This document shows positions 24,299 through 33,410 of a stretch of 48,877 nucleotides of DNA, in pieces. The position numbers were made by a program, and so were the translations under genes. The number at the start of each line of letters is the position of its first letter. Position 1 is the first letter of the stretch. The notes under the pieces are model-generated. The model searched no databases, had not been told where the DNA came from, and saw nothing but the letters and a program-made list of their open reading frames with translations. This DNA comes from Streptococcus gordonii (GTDB lineage: Bacteria; Bacillota; Bacilli; Lactobacillales; Streptococcaceae), in contig NZ_LQWV01000005.1 in assembly GCF_001553855.1 (NCBI RefSeq), positions 1-48,877 of the forward strand. The letters run 5' to 3'.

Positions 24299-25228
24299 TT
24301 AGGATAGAATTTCTGGGGTAAGACCAGATGAATAAAAAATTTGATTATCTTCTGTAATAACGAAGGCTTCGATTCCATTTTCTTGCTCAACTTTTTCTAA
24401 GATAGAACTAGGGCTGTCACCAAATAAGCGTGTTGTCCATATTTCTCCATCAACTGATTTATCTGAAACAATGGTGAGACTGGTTAACTGATTATCAATT
24501 GGATATCCAGTATTTCGATCGAAAATATGATGATATATTTTGCCATTTGCTTTCAGATTTCTTTCATAGATTCCCGAAGTAACAACAGACTGGTCTTGGA
24601 TGGACAGCAAGGCTAAGTTGTTTCCGCGAGCTAGTTTTGGATTCTGAATTCCGATGCGCCATAAACGATTATTTTGTTGGTTCTGGCCAATAGTCAGGAT
24701 ATTTCCTCCAAGATTAATGAGTGCAGAAGTGACACCTTTTTCTTTTAGGAAATGGGAGATTTTATCAGCGATATATCCTTTAGCGAGGGCACCAAGGTCA
24801 ATCTTCATCCCAGACTGTTTCAAAAATACTGAACGGGATATTGGATCTAATTCAATGTTTTCTGGATCGGTTAAGGAAAGAACCTTTTCAATCTCAGAAG
24901 CGATCGGGACTCTGGCATCTTTAAAGCCAATACGCCAAGTTTGAATAAGGGGCCCTATAGTGATATTGAGATGACTGCCTGGAATAAGACTGTGTTTTTT
25001 CCCTAGTTCAATTAGCTCGAACAAATCAGGATGAACACAGATCGGCTCTTTTCCAGCAGCGTGATTCACTTGCATTAGTTCTGAGCTGTCATCATTAGCA
25101 CTGAAACGATTTTCATATATTTTTAATAAGGAAAAAACCTCATCTAGAAGAAAGTCAGCATTCTCATGTAAAATAGAAATGCTAATTGTCGATCCCATTA
25201 AACGAATGGATCTAGAAGTGAGATCCAC
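24299..25228 (-). CDS. apbE: FAD:protein FMN transferase ApbE
   Basis: About 309 residues. RLMGSTISISI near the start and GALAKGYIADKISHFL with SALINLGGNILTIG in the middle are typical of ApbE, as is HHIFDRNTGYPIDNQLTSLTIVS near the C-terminus. The enzyme moves FMN from FAD to Thr/Ser of target proteins, with Mg2+. No signal peptide or lipobox is present, unlike most ApbE, so it should act in the cytosol. GTG 25228 has AGGAAAGG upstream; ATG 25258 in the same frame is possible but without a clear ribosome-binding site. It is first in an operon with two FMN reductases, one carrying candidate target motifs. Confidence 0.92.
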   Translation of the reverse strand: MDLTSRSIRLMGSTISISILHENADFLLDEVFSLLKIYENRFSANDDSSELMQVNHAAGKEPICVHPDLFELIELGKKHSLIPGSHLNITIGPLIQTWRIGFKDARVPIASEIEKVLSLTDPENIELDPISRSVFLKQSGMKIDLGALAKGYIADKISHFLKEKGVTSALINLGGNILTIGQNQQNNRLWRIGIQNPKLARGNNLALLSIQDQSVVTSGIYERNLKANGKIYHHIFDRNTGYPIDNQLTSLTIVSDKSVDGEIWTTRLFGDSPSSILEKVEQENGIEAFVITEDNQIFYSSGLTPEILS

Positions 25229-25271
25229 TTTTATCACAACCTTTCCTAAATAGTTCATAATCTACTTTATT

Positions 25272-25300
25272 AGTATATCAAAAAGACAACGTTTTCACAA
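25272..25300 (-). promoter_or_regulatory. Promoter of the apbE operon
   Basis: On the minus strand, TTGTGA (25300-25295), 17-bp spacer, TATACT (25277-25272), preceded by TGA. Confidence 0.65.
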
Positions 25301-25439
25301 ATGAATTTTATATATTTTCAGAAAAAATAAGTAGCTTTCCTTGCATCCATACCTACTATTAATCCGATTTTTAAAGAACGACTGTAAATAGGTGTTTTCA
25401 TATGATTCTTAGAAAAATGAAAAATATTGAGCATTTTTG

Positions 25440-25469
25440 TTGAAACCGCTAACAGATTGATGGTATAAT
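25440..25469 (+). promoter_or_regulatory. Promoter of nox
   Basis: TTGAAA (25440-25445), 18-bp spacer with TGG before TATAAT (25464-25469). It is divergent from the apbE promoter about 150 bp away, so the redox genes may share control. Confidence 0.7.
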
Positions 25470-25506
25470 ACTCTGGTAAATTAAATTTTAAAGGTGGATT
25501 TATTCT

Positions 25507-26883
25507 ATGAGTAAAATTGTTGTAGTAGGTGCTAACCACGCAGGTACAGCATGTATTAATACTATGCTTGATAATTATGGTTCAGAAAATGAAATTGTAG
25601 TTTTTGACCAAAATTCAAACATTTCTTTCCTTGGTTGTGGTATGGCTCTTTGGATTGGAAAGCAAATCGATGGAGCTGAGGGCCTATTTTACTCTGATAA
25701 AGAAAAGTTAGAAGCAAAAGGCGCAACAGTTCACATGAATGCTCCGGTTCTTTCAATTGATTATGATAAAAAAGAAGTTACAGCATTAGTAGATGGTAAA
25801 GAATATGTTGAATCTTATGAAAAGTTAATTTTTGCAACAGGTTCTACCCCAATCATTCCTCCAATCAAAGGTGCTGAAATTGTTGAAGGAAATCGTGAAT
25901 TTAAAGCAACTCTTGAAAATCTTCAATTTGTAAAACTATACCAAAATGCAGAGGAAGTTATTGAAAAACTTCAAGACAAGAGTAAACATATTGAGCGTGT
26001 TGCAGTAGTTGGTGGTGGTTACATTGGTGTTGAACTTGCTGAAGCCTTTGAGCGTCTTGGAAAAGAAGTTATTTTGGTTGATATCGTAGATACTGTCTTG
26101 AATGGATACTATGATAAAGACTTTACGCAAATGATGGCTAAGAACTTGGAAGACCACAATATTCGCTTAGCGCTTGGTCAAACTGTACAGGCAGTTGAAG
26201 GCGATGGCAAAGTTGAACGCTTAGTAACTGATAAGGAAACATTTGATGTAGATATGGTTATCCTTGCTGTTGGTTTCCGTCCAAATACAGAATTGGGAGC
26301 AGGAAAAATCGAATTGTTCCGTAACGGTGCATTTTTAGTAGATAAGAAGCAAGAAACTTCAATCCCAGGTGTATTTGCTATTGGTGACTGTGCAACGATT
26401 TACGACAATGCTCGTCAAGAAACAAGTTACATCGCTTTGGCTTCAAATGCTGTTCGTTCTGGTATCGTGGGTGCACACAATGCTTGTGGACATGAATTAG
26501 AAGGAATTGGTGTTCAAGGATCAAATGGTATTTCAATCTATGGCCTTCACATGGTATCAACTGGTTTGACTCTTGAAAAAGCAAAAGCAGCGGGTTATAA
26601 TGCAGTAGAAACTGGTTTCAACGACTTGCAAAAACCAGAATTCATCAAGCATGATAACCATGAAGTAGCATTGAAAATCGTTTATGACAAGGACACTCGT
26701 ATTGTTTTAGGGGCACAAATGGTTTCTCGTGATATCTCAATTTCAATGGGTATCCACATGTTCTCATTAGCAATTCAAGAACAAGTGACAATAGATAAGC
26801 TTGCTCTTATGGACTTGTTCTTCTTGCCACACTTCAACAAGCCATATAATTACATTACTATGGCTGCACTTTCAGCTGAATAA
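25507..26883 (+). CDS. nox: Water-forming NADH oxidase
   Basis: A 458-residue flavoprotein of the CoA-disulfide reductase-like family. FAD-binding [14 protein letters not shown] at the N-terminus with His11, the redox-active single Cys44 in [14 protein letters not shown]-binding [17 protein letters not shown] (about 165-182), and [12 protein letters not shown] (about 293). The C-terminal dimerisation domain ends [19 protein letters not shown]. It reduces O2 to water with NADH, regenerating NAD+ and limiting oxygen stress in a catalase-negative streptococcus. Length matches streptococcal Nox (about 459). It has its own promoter and terminator. Confidence 0.97.
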   Translation: MSKIVVVGANHAGTACINTMLDNYGSENEIVVFDQNSNISFLGCGMALWIGKQIDGAEGLFYSDKEKLEAKGATVHMNAPVLSIDYDKKEVTALVDGKEYVESYEKLIFATGSTPIIPPIKGAEIVEGNREFKATLENLQFVKLYQNAEEVIEKLQDKSKHIERVAVVGGGYIGVELAEAFERLGKEVILVDIVDTVLNGYYDKDFTQMMAKNLEDHNIRLALGQTVQAVEGDGKVERLVTDKETFDVDMVILAVGFRPNTELGAGKIELFRNGAFLVDKKQETSIPGVFAIGDCATIYDNARQETSYIALASNAVRSGIVGAHNACGHELEGIGVQGSNGISIYGLHMVSTGLTLEKAKAAGYNAVETGFNDLQKPEFIKHDNHEVALKIVYDKDTRIVLGAQMVSRDISISMGIHMFSLAIQEQVTIDKLALMDLFFLPHFNKPYNYITMAALSAE

Positions 26884-26890
26884 AATGAAG

Positions 26891-26915
26891 AAAGCTCCTT
26901 TTTGAGGAGCTTTTT
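26891..26915 (+). terminator. Terminator of nox
   Basis: AAAGCTCC (26891-26898) / GGAGCTTT (26906-26913) with a T run. Confidence 0.88.
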
Positions 26916-26996
26916 GCATGTTAGATCCACTTTCAAAAATAGTTTAGCTCCTTTTTAAAATATGGTACAATAGTTTTAAAAAGGGTAGGAGAAGAT

Positions 26997-28547
26997 ATGG
27001 AAGAAAAAGTTGTTCAATCTCTTCCTGAAAGGGAGTTTCAGTCGGCAAATAGTTCTATTATTTCTCAAGTTTTTCGTGGGATTTTAGTGGGCTTGTTTGT
27101 TGGAGGTATTGTAGGTCTTTTTCGCCTCATGATTGAGAAGAGTTTTCATTGGATTCAATCCTTGTATGAAAAAAGCCATGAAAATTTAATTTTTCTAGTA
27201 ATAATTTTAATCCTTTACCTACTTATTATGTTTTTGGTTGCTTGGCTAATGAAGTCTGAAAAGAATATTAAAGGATCGGGTATTCCTCAAGTAGAGGCTG
27301 AGCTGAAGGGGCTCATGTCCTTGGACTGGTGGAGTGTATTATGGAAAAAATTTCTTGCTGGCTTTTTAGCTATTTCAAGTGGTCTCATGTTAGGTAGGGA
27401 AGGACCTAGTATTCAACTAGGGGCTGTTGGAGGTAAAGGGCTAGCAAAATGGCTTAAGCTTAGTCCCGTTGAAGAAAGGGTTTTGATTGCTAGTGGAGCT
27501 GCAGCTGGTCTGGCTGCTGCCTTCAATGCTCCGATAGCGGGTTTATTGTTTGTGGTCGAAGAAGTTTATCGCCATTTTTCAAAACTTTTTTGGATCTCAA
27601 CTCTGGTAGCTAGTCTGGTAGCAAATTTTGTTTCCTTGGTGATTTTTGGACTTACACCTGTTTTAGATATGCCTGATAATATCCCAGCAATGCAATTGCA
27701 ACAATACTGGATTTATCTACTTATGGGCCTTTTCTTAGGAATTTCAGGTTATGTTTACGAAAAAGTTGTCCTGTATATGCCTGACTTGTATAAAAAAATC
27801 GGTAAGATTTTACACTTATCACCGAACTACTACCCGGCAGTGGCATTTGTCTTGATTTTACCTCTTGGTTATTTTCTGCCTCAAATTTTAGGAGGAGGGA
27901 ATCAATTGATTCTCTCCTTGCATTCACATAATTACTTACTTACAAGCCTTATTGCTTTCTTTCTTATTCGATTTATTTGGAGTATGATCTCTTATGGAAG
28001 TGGTTTGCCAGGTGGTATTTTTCTTCCGATTTTAGCACTGGGATCTCTATTAGGAGCGATTGTTGGAAATATCTGTGTGCAGTTTGGCCTTGTTAGTTGG
28101 AATCAATTTCCAATTTTTATCATTTTAGGCATGAGTGGTTATTTTGGTGCAATATCAAAAGCTCCCCTGACAGCCATGATCTTAGTGACTGAGATGGTGG
28201 GCGATATCAGAAATCTAATGCCTATAGCAATCGTTACCTTAACAGCCTATATCATAATGGATCTGCTAGGCGGAGCACCAGTTTATGAAGCTATGTTAGA
28301 AAGAATGCTCCCAGATAATATAGGAGATGATGGAGAAACAACTTTAATAGAAATCCCTGTTTCCGAAAAAATTTCGAATAGACAGGTGAGGGATTTAAAT
28401 CTTCCGCCAGATATTCTGATTGTTATGAATATTCATAAAGGTAAGAAGAATACTGTTAACGGAAGTACTAAACTCTACTTAGGGGATACGATTTATTTGG
28501 TCGTTAAACAACATGAAATTGGAAAAATAAAAGACTTATTACTATAA
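26997..28547 (+). CDS. ClC-type chloride channel/transporter with C-terminal TrkA-C domain
   Basis: A 516-residue protein with a ClC core of about 10-11 helices. Selectivity-filter motifs are present in order: GSGIPQVE, GREGPSIQLG (with the gating Glu), and GSGLPGGIFLPI. The last about 65 residues (RQVRDLNLPPDILIVMNIHK to VVKQHEIGKIKDLLL) form a TrkA-C/RCK-C type ligand-binding domain, as in other Gram-positive ClC proteins. It moves chloride, probably in exchange for protons, and may help in acid tolerance. It is monocistronic. Confidence 0.93.
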   Translation: MEEKVVQSLPEREFQSANSSIISQVFRGILVGLFVGGIVGLFRLMIEKSFHWIQSLYEKSHENLIFLVIILILYLLIMFLVAWLMKSEKNIKGSGIPQVEAELKGLMSLDWWSVLWKKFLAGFLAISSGLMLGREGPSIQLGAVGGKGLAKWLKLSPVEERVLIASGAAAGLAAAFNAPIAGLLFVVEEVYRHFSKLFWISTLVASLVANFVSLVIFGLTPVLDMPDNIPAMQLQQYWIYLLMGLFLGISGYVYEKVVLYMPDLYKKIGKILHLSPNYYPAVAFVLILPLGYFLPQILGGGNQLILSLHSHNYLLTSLIAFFLIRFIWSMISYGSGLPGGIFLPILALGSLLGAIVGNICVQFGLVSWNQFPIFIILGMSGYFGAISKAPLTAMILVTEMVGDIRNLMPIAIVTLTAYIIMDLLGGAPVYEAMLERMLPDNIGDDGETTLIEIPVSEKISNRQVRDLNLPPDILIVMNIHKGKKNTVNGSTKLYLGDTIYLVVKQHEIGKIKDLLL

Positions 28548-28554
28548 GATATAC

Positions 28555-28588
28555 TTCCCTTGTTTTTTTAAACTGACAAGGGAATTTT
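28555..28588 (+). terminator. Terminator after ClC gene
   Basis: TTCCCTTGT (28555-28563) / ACAAGGGAA (28576-28584) followed by TTTT. Confidence 0.85.
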
Positions 28589-28616
28589 CATTTGGATTAA
28601 ATTATCTGACAATTTA

Positions 28617-28645
28617 TTGAAAAATGAGAAAATTTTTGATATAAT
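28617..28645 (+). promoter_or_regulatory. Promoter of the iron uptake/Tat operon
   Basis: TTGAAA (28617-28622), 17-bp spacer, TATAAT (28640-28645) with an extended TGA. I could not define a Fur or PerR box with confidence. Confidence 0.7.
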
Positions 28646-28682
28646 TTCTTGAACATTATTTAGAATTTAAAGGAGATAGACC

Positions 28683-29558
28683 ATGAAAAAAATGGGCCTT
28701 GTCCTATTTTCAGCAGCTGTTCTCATGACAGCTTGTTCTGCAAATACAAACACAAGCAAAACTTCTTCAAGTAGTAGTGAAGCAAAAGTGACCTTATCGT
28801 CTAATGATAAGAAGGCTTTAGATAAGGCTACGTCAGAATATAAGACTTTTGTGGAAGGACAAATTGATCAGTTGTTAACCGATACTGAAAAATTCGCCTC
28901 TCTTCTTAAGGAAGGAAAGCTTGACTAAGCAAAGAAAATCTATCCACTTATTCGAATGAGCTATGAACGATCAGAACCGATTGCTGAAAGTTTTGGTGAG
29001 TCTGATGTAAAAATTGATTTTCGTTTAGCAGATTATATGGATGAGAACAAGACTGAAGAAGGATGGTCAGGCTTCCACCGTATTGAAAAAATCTTGTGGG
29101 AACAAAATACCACTTCTGGAACAGAAACTTATGCTAATCAATTGGTTAATGACATTAAGGAATTGAAGGCCAAAGTTGCAACAGTAGAGGTTACTCCTGA
29201 TATGATGCTGACTGGTGCTGTTGACTTATTAAATGAAGTTGCAACAAGCAAGATTACTGGTGAAGAGGAAATCTACTCTCATACAGATTTGTACGATTTC
29301 CGTGCAAATATTGAGGGTGCAGAGAAAATTTTCCAACTTTTTAAACCACTTATCAAGAATAAAGACGAAAAGCTTGTAGCTTCTTTAGAAAAAGAATTTA
29401 AAAATGTTAATAGCCTCTTGGATAAACATATGACAGATAGTCAGCACTATAAGCTATATACAGACTTAACTAAAGAGGATACTAAAGAATTAGCTGAAGC
29501 AGTTACAAAACTTGGTGAACCTCTGTCCCAAATGGGAGTCATTTTGAACGGGAAGTAA
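28683..29558 (+). pseudogene. efeO: EfeO-type iron-binding lipoprotein (M75 imelysin-like), interrupted by an in-frame TAA
   Basis: The frame from ATG 28683 to 29558 is broken only by TAA at 28926-28928 (KLD, stop, AKKIYPLIRM). The lipobox in LMTACS predicts an anchored lipoprotein. The downstream part has the EfeO/M75 core: RSEPIAESFGESDVKIDFR, GWSGFHRIEKILW with the HxxE metal motif, and YSHTDLYDFRANIEGAEKIF. Full length would be about 291 residues. EfeO binds Fe for the EfeU permease. A one-base change from GAA or CAA explains the stop. The 28956-29558 part has no signal peptide, so iron delivery should be impaired unless the stop is a sequencing error. Confidence 0.85.
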
Positions 29559-29562
29559 TGAT

Positions 29563-30771
29563 ATGACAAACGACGAAAAATGGTTTGAAAAAAAGATGGA
29601 CCGTCGTGAATTTCTTAAAAAAGCAGGGATTGGAGGCGCTGGTCTAGCACTGGGTGTTTCTGGTGCCTCTGCTTTTTTCGCTAATAAAGCACAAGAAGAA
29701 AAGAAAATTTCCGATGGTGGTGAAGAAATCAGCTTTTACGGTGAGCATCAAGCAGGGATTACGACTCCAATGCAAAAAAATATCTATTTTGTAGTGCTTG
29801 ATTTACATAGTACCGACAAAGAAGAAGTTATTCAAATGTTTAAGGATTGGACTGATTATAGTAGCAAGCTAGTGGATGGGGAATTGGTCAAAAAAGATGG
29901 CTCCAATGCTCTTTTGCCACCTAGCGACACTGGTGAAACAGTGGGTCTAAATCCCTATCGTTTGACCCTTACTTTTGGTGTGTCAGCTGACTTTTTGAAA
30001 AAAATGGGCCTAGAAAAGAAGCGTCCTAAAGAATTTCGTGATTTACCCCCATTTCCAAAAGAGCAATTGCAAGAAAAGTACACGGGTGGTGACATTGTTA
30101 TCCAAGCTTGCGCTGATGATGAACAAGTAGCTTTTCATGCAGTCAGAAATCTAGTCCGTAAGGCCAGAAATACTATTACCATGAAATGGAGTCAATCAGG
30201 TTTTGCAGCAATTGGAGACCGTATGTCAACACCTAGAAATCTTTTTGGCTTTAAGGATGGAACTGCCAATGTGACCAAAGAAAAGGATTTTGATAAAGTA
30301 ATCTGGACTGATAGTGACGACTGGATGAAAGGTGGCACTTATATGGCTGTTCGTCGTATTCAAATGTTTCTTGAGACTTGGGATCGGACAAACCTACAGG
30401 AGCAGGAAAATACATTTGGTCGTTATAAAGAAAGTGGCGCCCCGTTTGGTAAGAAAGATGAATTTGATGAGGTTGATTTAGATCTCTTACCGGTCGATTC
30501 TCACGTTCGCTTAGCTAAAGAAGTAAACAAACCAATCTATCGTCGATCTTATTCTTATTCCGATGGTATCGTCGAGAAAACAGGTCAGTTTGATACAGGT
30601 CTTCTTTTTCTTGCCTTCCAAAAGAATCCGGATAGTTTTGTAAAAGTACAGACTAATCTTGGAGCTCAGGACAAGATGAATGAATATGTAACACATATTG
30701 GTAGTGGCCTCTTTGCTTGCTTTGCTGGTGTGAAAAAAGGAGAGTACCTTGGTCAAAAATTATTTGAATAA
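29563..30771 (+). CDS. efeB: Tat-exported Dyp-type haem peroxidase EfeB
   Basis: A 402-residue protein with a twin-arginine signal (MDRREFLKKAGIGGAGLAL, RR at about 13-14, AxA-like SGASAFF). The peroxidase core has the GxxDG motif in LFGFKDGTANV (about residue 228) and a conserved His in LPVDSHVRLAKE as likely haem ligand, ending in a block around YVTHIGSGLFACFAGV. Dyp-type EfeB oxidises Fe2+ or removes iron from haem for EfeU. It starts 4 bp after the efeO stop. tatC and tatA are in the same operon, giving export of this folded haem protein. Confidence 0.94.
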   Translation: MTNDEKWFEKKMDRREFLKKAGIGGAGLALGVSGASAFFANKAQEEKKISDGGEEISFYGEHQAGITTPMQKNIYFVVLDLHSTDKEEVIQMFKDWTDYSSKLVDGELVKKDGSNALLPPSDTGETVGLNPYRLTLTFGVSADFLKKMGLEKKRPKEFRDLPPFPKEQLQEKYTGGDIVIQACADDEQVAFHAVRNLVRKARNTITMKWSQSGFAAIGDRMSTPRNLFGFKDGTANVTKEKDFDKVIWTDSDDWMKGGTYMAVRRIQMFLETWDRTNLQEQENTFGRYKESGAPFGKKDEFDEVDLDLLPVDSHVRLAKEVNKPIYRRSYSYSDGIVEKTGQFDTGLLFLAFQKNPDSFVKVQTNLGAQDKMNEYVTHIGSGLFACFAGVKKGEYLGQKLFE

Positions 30772-32443
30772 ACTCCTAATTATCTTGGCAATAGCCTTCC
30801 TTTTTTTCGCTAAACCTGTTTTTGCTGAAGAGGGCTTTAGCCAGCTTTTTGTAAAGGTAACGGATGCTACAAGAGCTGTAGAGCAAGGCGACCAGGCTAA
30901 AGCAAAGAAATTGGTTGATGAGATAAAGGAAGGATTTGAACAATTAGAGAACCATGATTCACCAGCTGGTAAAGAAGTCAGCAAAGCATTGACAATAAAT
31001 GAAGTGACTAAGGAAAACTTAACAACGATTTCGTCTGAGCTCTTAAAGTTTGATAAGGAGCAACATCCAGTCGATCTTAATGCTGAAAAAGAAAAGTTGG
31101 TTAGTCGATTAGAGTCAAGATTTGCAGATTTACAGGCAGCTATTTCAGCAAAGAATCTTGAACAAACTCGTTCAGCTTATAAAAAAATGAACTCAACCTG
31201 GACGGTGAATGAAGGAGTTGTTCGTGATAATAGTACAGCTCACTATGGTAAGATTGAAACGGCTATTTCTTTTTTACGTAGTGCAATTGAGACTGAGCCA
31301 GTTGATTTTTCAAGTGTTCAATCTTCTTTTGATGACTTAAAGACTGCTATTGATAGTTTTGTAAAGGGCGAAGAGGTTGCTACAACTGAAGGAAATCTCA
31401 CTTTAAAAGATGGCATCCAGTTACTTGAAAAAGCCTTGGATGAATTTAAAGCTGGAAAAACTCAAGAAGCTAGCTCAAATATGAAAAAATTCATCACTAT
31501 CTGGCCAAGCATTGAAGGAGACGTTAGCACGCGCAATCCTAGTCTCTATACTCGAGTCGAGAGTGAAACTCCAGTCATCATGGTTAAGGGAAATGAAAAG
31601 AAATATCAAGATCAGCTACAGGCCTTAATTAATGATTTGTCGCAGATTGATACGAGTGCATCCTATAACTTTTTTGATGCTATGCTCATTCTTTTGAGAG
31701 AAGGAGTAGAGGCACTCTTGATCGTTATGGCTCTTGTCACGACACTAAAAGCAGCTAAGATGAATAAAGGACTAAAGTGGGTTTATACAGGAGCAGTTAT
31801 GGGGATTTTAGCAAGCTTAGCGATTGCTGTCTTGCTTCAATTCCTTTTCCCAGCAGTATCGTCAGGTTCTAATCGTGAGATTATCGAAGGAGCAGTCGGG
31901 ATTTTTGCGGTTTTAATGATGATTTTGGTCGGTATTTGGCTACATAGCAAGTCCTCAATTAAAAAGTGGAATGACTTTATGGAAAGCCAGATGAAGGCTG
32001 TCACAGCTACTGGCAGTTTCATTTCTATGTTTGCTCTTAGTTTTCTAGCTGTATTTCGAGAAGGGGCAGAGACGATTCTGTTTTATGCGGGAATCTATCC
32101 TAGGATTGATAAGGCAGGCTTTTTCCTAGGGATAGGACTGGCACTTCTTGTTTTGTTTGTTCTTGCTTTAGTTATGAATAAAGCTTCTGCTTATTTCGAA
32201 CCACATCGAATTTTCTTGATTCTGACTTGGCTCATTTATGCTCTGGCATTTAAAATGCTGGGGGTTAGTATCCATGCTCTCCAGCTAACTAACATTTTAC
32301 CAAGTCATCTGATCAATGGTTTCCCGTCGATTGATTGGGCTGGAATTTATCCAAGTCTGGAAGTTGTAACTTGTCAATTGATTTTTGTAGTTATTGTACT
32401 TATCATTACATGGAAGAATCGTGAGAGTAGCCATGGATCATAA
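30749..32443 (+). CDS. efeU: Ferrous/ferric iron permease EfeU (FTR1 family) with large N-terminal extracellular domain
   Basis: A 564-residue protein. TTG 30749 is chosen because AAAAGGAG lies a few bases upstream; it overlaps the efeB end by 23 bp. A signal-like helix (LLIILAIAFLFFAKPVFA) is followed by about 260 residues of helical, charged extracellular sequence, then seven membrane helices. The two iron-binding REGxE motifs of FTR1 permeases are LLREGVEALLIVM (about 314) and VFREGAETILFYAG (about 436). It takes up the iron handled by EfeB and EfeO. The tatC start lies inside the end of this gene. Confidence 0.93.
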   Translation: MVKNYLNKLLIILAIAFLFFAKPVFAEEGFSQLFVKVTDATRAVEQGDQAKAKKLVDEIKEGFEQLENHDSPAGKEVSKALTINEVTKENLTTISSELLKFDKEQHPVDLNAEKEKLVSRLESRFADLQAAISAKNLEQTRSAYKKMNSTWTVNEGVVRDNSTAHYGKIETAISFLRSAIETEPVDFSSVQSSFDDLKTAIDSFVKGEEVATTEGNLTLKDGIQLLEKALDEFKAGKTQEASSNMKKFITIWPSIEGDVSTRNPSLYTRVESETPVIMVKGNEKKYQDQLQALINDLSQIDTSASYNFFDAMLILLREGVEALLIVMALVTTLKAAKMNKGLKWVYTGAVMGILASLAIAVLLQFLFPAVSSGSNREIIEGAVGIFAVLMMILVGIWLHSKSSIKKWNDFMESQMKAVTATGSFISMFALSFLAVFREGAETILFYAGIYPRIDKAGFFLGIGLALLVLFVLALVMNKASAYFEPHRIFLILTWLIYALAFKMLGVSIHALQLTNILPSHLINGFPSIDWAGIYPSLEVVTCQLIFVVIVLIITWKNRESSHGS

Positions 32444-33149
32444 AAAACAAACTATCGTAGAACATTTGACAGAGTTTCGTAGACGGTTCATTTGGACTTT
32501 AGCTTGCTTTCTTCTGGTATTTTTACTTGGTTTTATCTACGCAGGTGATATTTATAGCTGGTTGACCAGTGGATTTGAAAAGAAGTTGCTTGTCTTAGGA
32601 CCGAATGATATTCTTTGGATTTACGTCAGTTTGTCTAGCCTGCTAGCTTTTAGTGTGACCTTGCCTTTTATGGTTTATCAAATTTGGCAGTTCGTTAGGC
32701 CGGCTCTGACTTCAAGGGAATCGAAAGCGATTTTTGCCTACATACCGACGACCTTTATCTGTTTTGTTTTGGGATTAGCTTTTGGTTTTTATTTTGTTAG
32801 TCCAGCTATTTTACAAGTCCTTCTTTCACTGGGAGAGGGCTTGTTTGAGACACAGCTTACCGCCCCAAATTATCTGGCCTTTCTCTTTCATACAACGATT
32901 CCGCTTGGCCTCTTGTTTGAATTGCCAGTTCTAGTATCATTCTTTACGTCACTTGGTTTGCTCAAACCACATTTTTTGGTACAATATAGAAGGTATGCTT
33001 ACTTTATTTTGTTAGTCCTAGCAGTTATTTTGACACCTGCTGACTTTATCAGCGATTTAGCTATGACAGTTCCCTTGATTTTACTTTATGAAGTCAGTCT
33101 GTTGCTCAGCTATTATATATACAAAAAGAAAGAAAAGAGGAGTGAATAA
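32433..33149 (+). CDS. tatC: Sec-independent translocase subunit TatC
   Basis: A 238-residue protein with six membrane helices. The N-terminal cytosolic part has the signature VEHLTEFRRRFIW, with the conserved Glu in the E-(L)-R region that binds twin-arginine signals. FLPFMVYQIWQFVRPAL-like (LPFMVYQIWQFVRPAL) is the usual family block. ATG 32433 is preferred; GTG 32421 in frame is possible. It overlaps efeU by 11 bp and tatA by one base, so the genes are coupled. EfeB is the only obvious Tat substrate here. Confidence 0.95.
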   Translation: MDHKKQTIVEHLTEFRRRFIWTLACFLLVFLLGFIYAGDIYSWLTSGFEKKLLVLGPNDILWIYVSLSSLLAFSVTLPFMVYQIWQFVRPALTSRESKAIFAYIPTTFICFVLGLAFGFYFVSPAILQVLLSLGEGLFETQLTAPNYLAFLFHTTIPLGLLFELPVLVSFFTSLGLLKPHFLVQYRRYAYFILLVLAVILTPADFISDLAMTVPLILLYEVSLLLSYYIYKKKEKRSE

Positions 33150-33340
33150 TGGGCATTTTAAGAGATATTGGAGCGCCAGGTCTTATTATTATTGTATTAG
33201 GAGCCTTGCTAATTTTTGGTCCCAAGCGTTTACCAGAGCTTGGACAATCAATTGGAAAAATGTTTTCAGAGTTTAAAAATGCTATGAATAATAATGAGAA
33301 AGACACAGATTCGCAAGACAAGAAGGAAAAAGGGGAGTAA
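33149..33340 (+). CDS. tatA: Twin-arginine translocase pore subunit TatA
   Basis: A 63-residue protein: one membrane helix (GLIIIVLGALLIF), the hallmark FGPKRLPELGQSIGK, an amphipathic helix ending near FKNAM, and a short charged tail. Short N-terminus and lack of TatB are normal for Gram-positive minimal TatAC systems. The start codon overlaps the tatC stop (TAATG), with GAGGAG upstream. It ends the efe-tat operon. Confidence 0.94.
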   Translation: MGILRDIGAPGLIIIVLGALLIFGPKRLPELGQSIGKMFSEFKNAMNNNEKDTDSQDKKEKGE

Positions 33341-33355
33341 CCCTTTTTCTTTTTG
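33327..33355 (+). terminator. Terminator of the efe-tat operon
   Basis: AAAAAGGG (33327-33334) / CCCTTTTT (33341-33348) overlapping the tatA stop codon, followed by CTTTTT. Confidence 0.8.
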
Positions 33356-33381
33356 ACTATCATCCTTGCTTATAGTATAGT
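33353..33381 (+). promoter_or_regulatory. Promoter of MATE gene
   Basis: TTGACT (33353-33358), 17-bp spacer, TATAGT (33376-33381), 29 bp before the ATG. Confidence 0.65.
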
Positions 33382-33410
33382 TAGAGAAAAGAAGGTTAGA
33401 GGAGATTTTT

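Noticed and set aside
24280..24390. N-terminal extension of the small FMN reductase (238 codons in total)
   Set aside because: It overlaps the end of apbE and lacks a ribosome-binding site, while ATG 24279 has AAGGAAC at the right place and starts the flavodoxin fold.
10712..29558. Programmed stop codon read-through or recoding at the three in-frame stops
   Set aside because: No shared context, no slippery site or downstream structure common to the three, and no known suppressor system. Single mutations or sequence errors are simpler.
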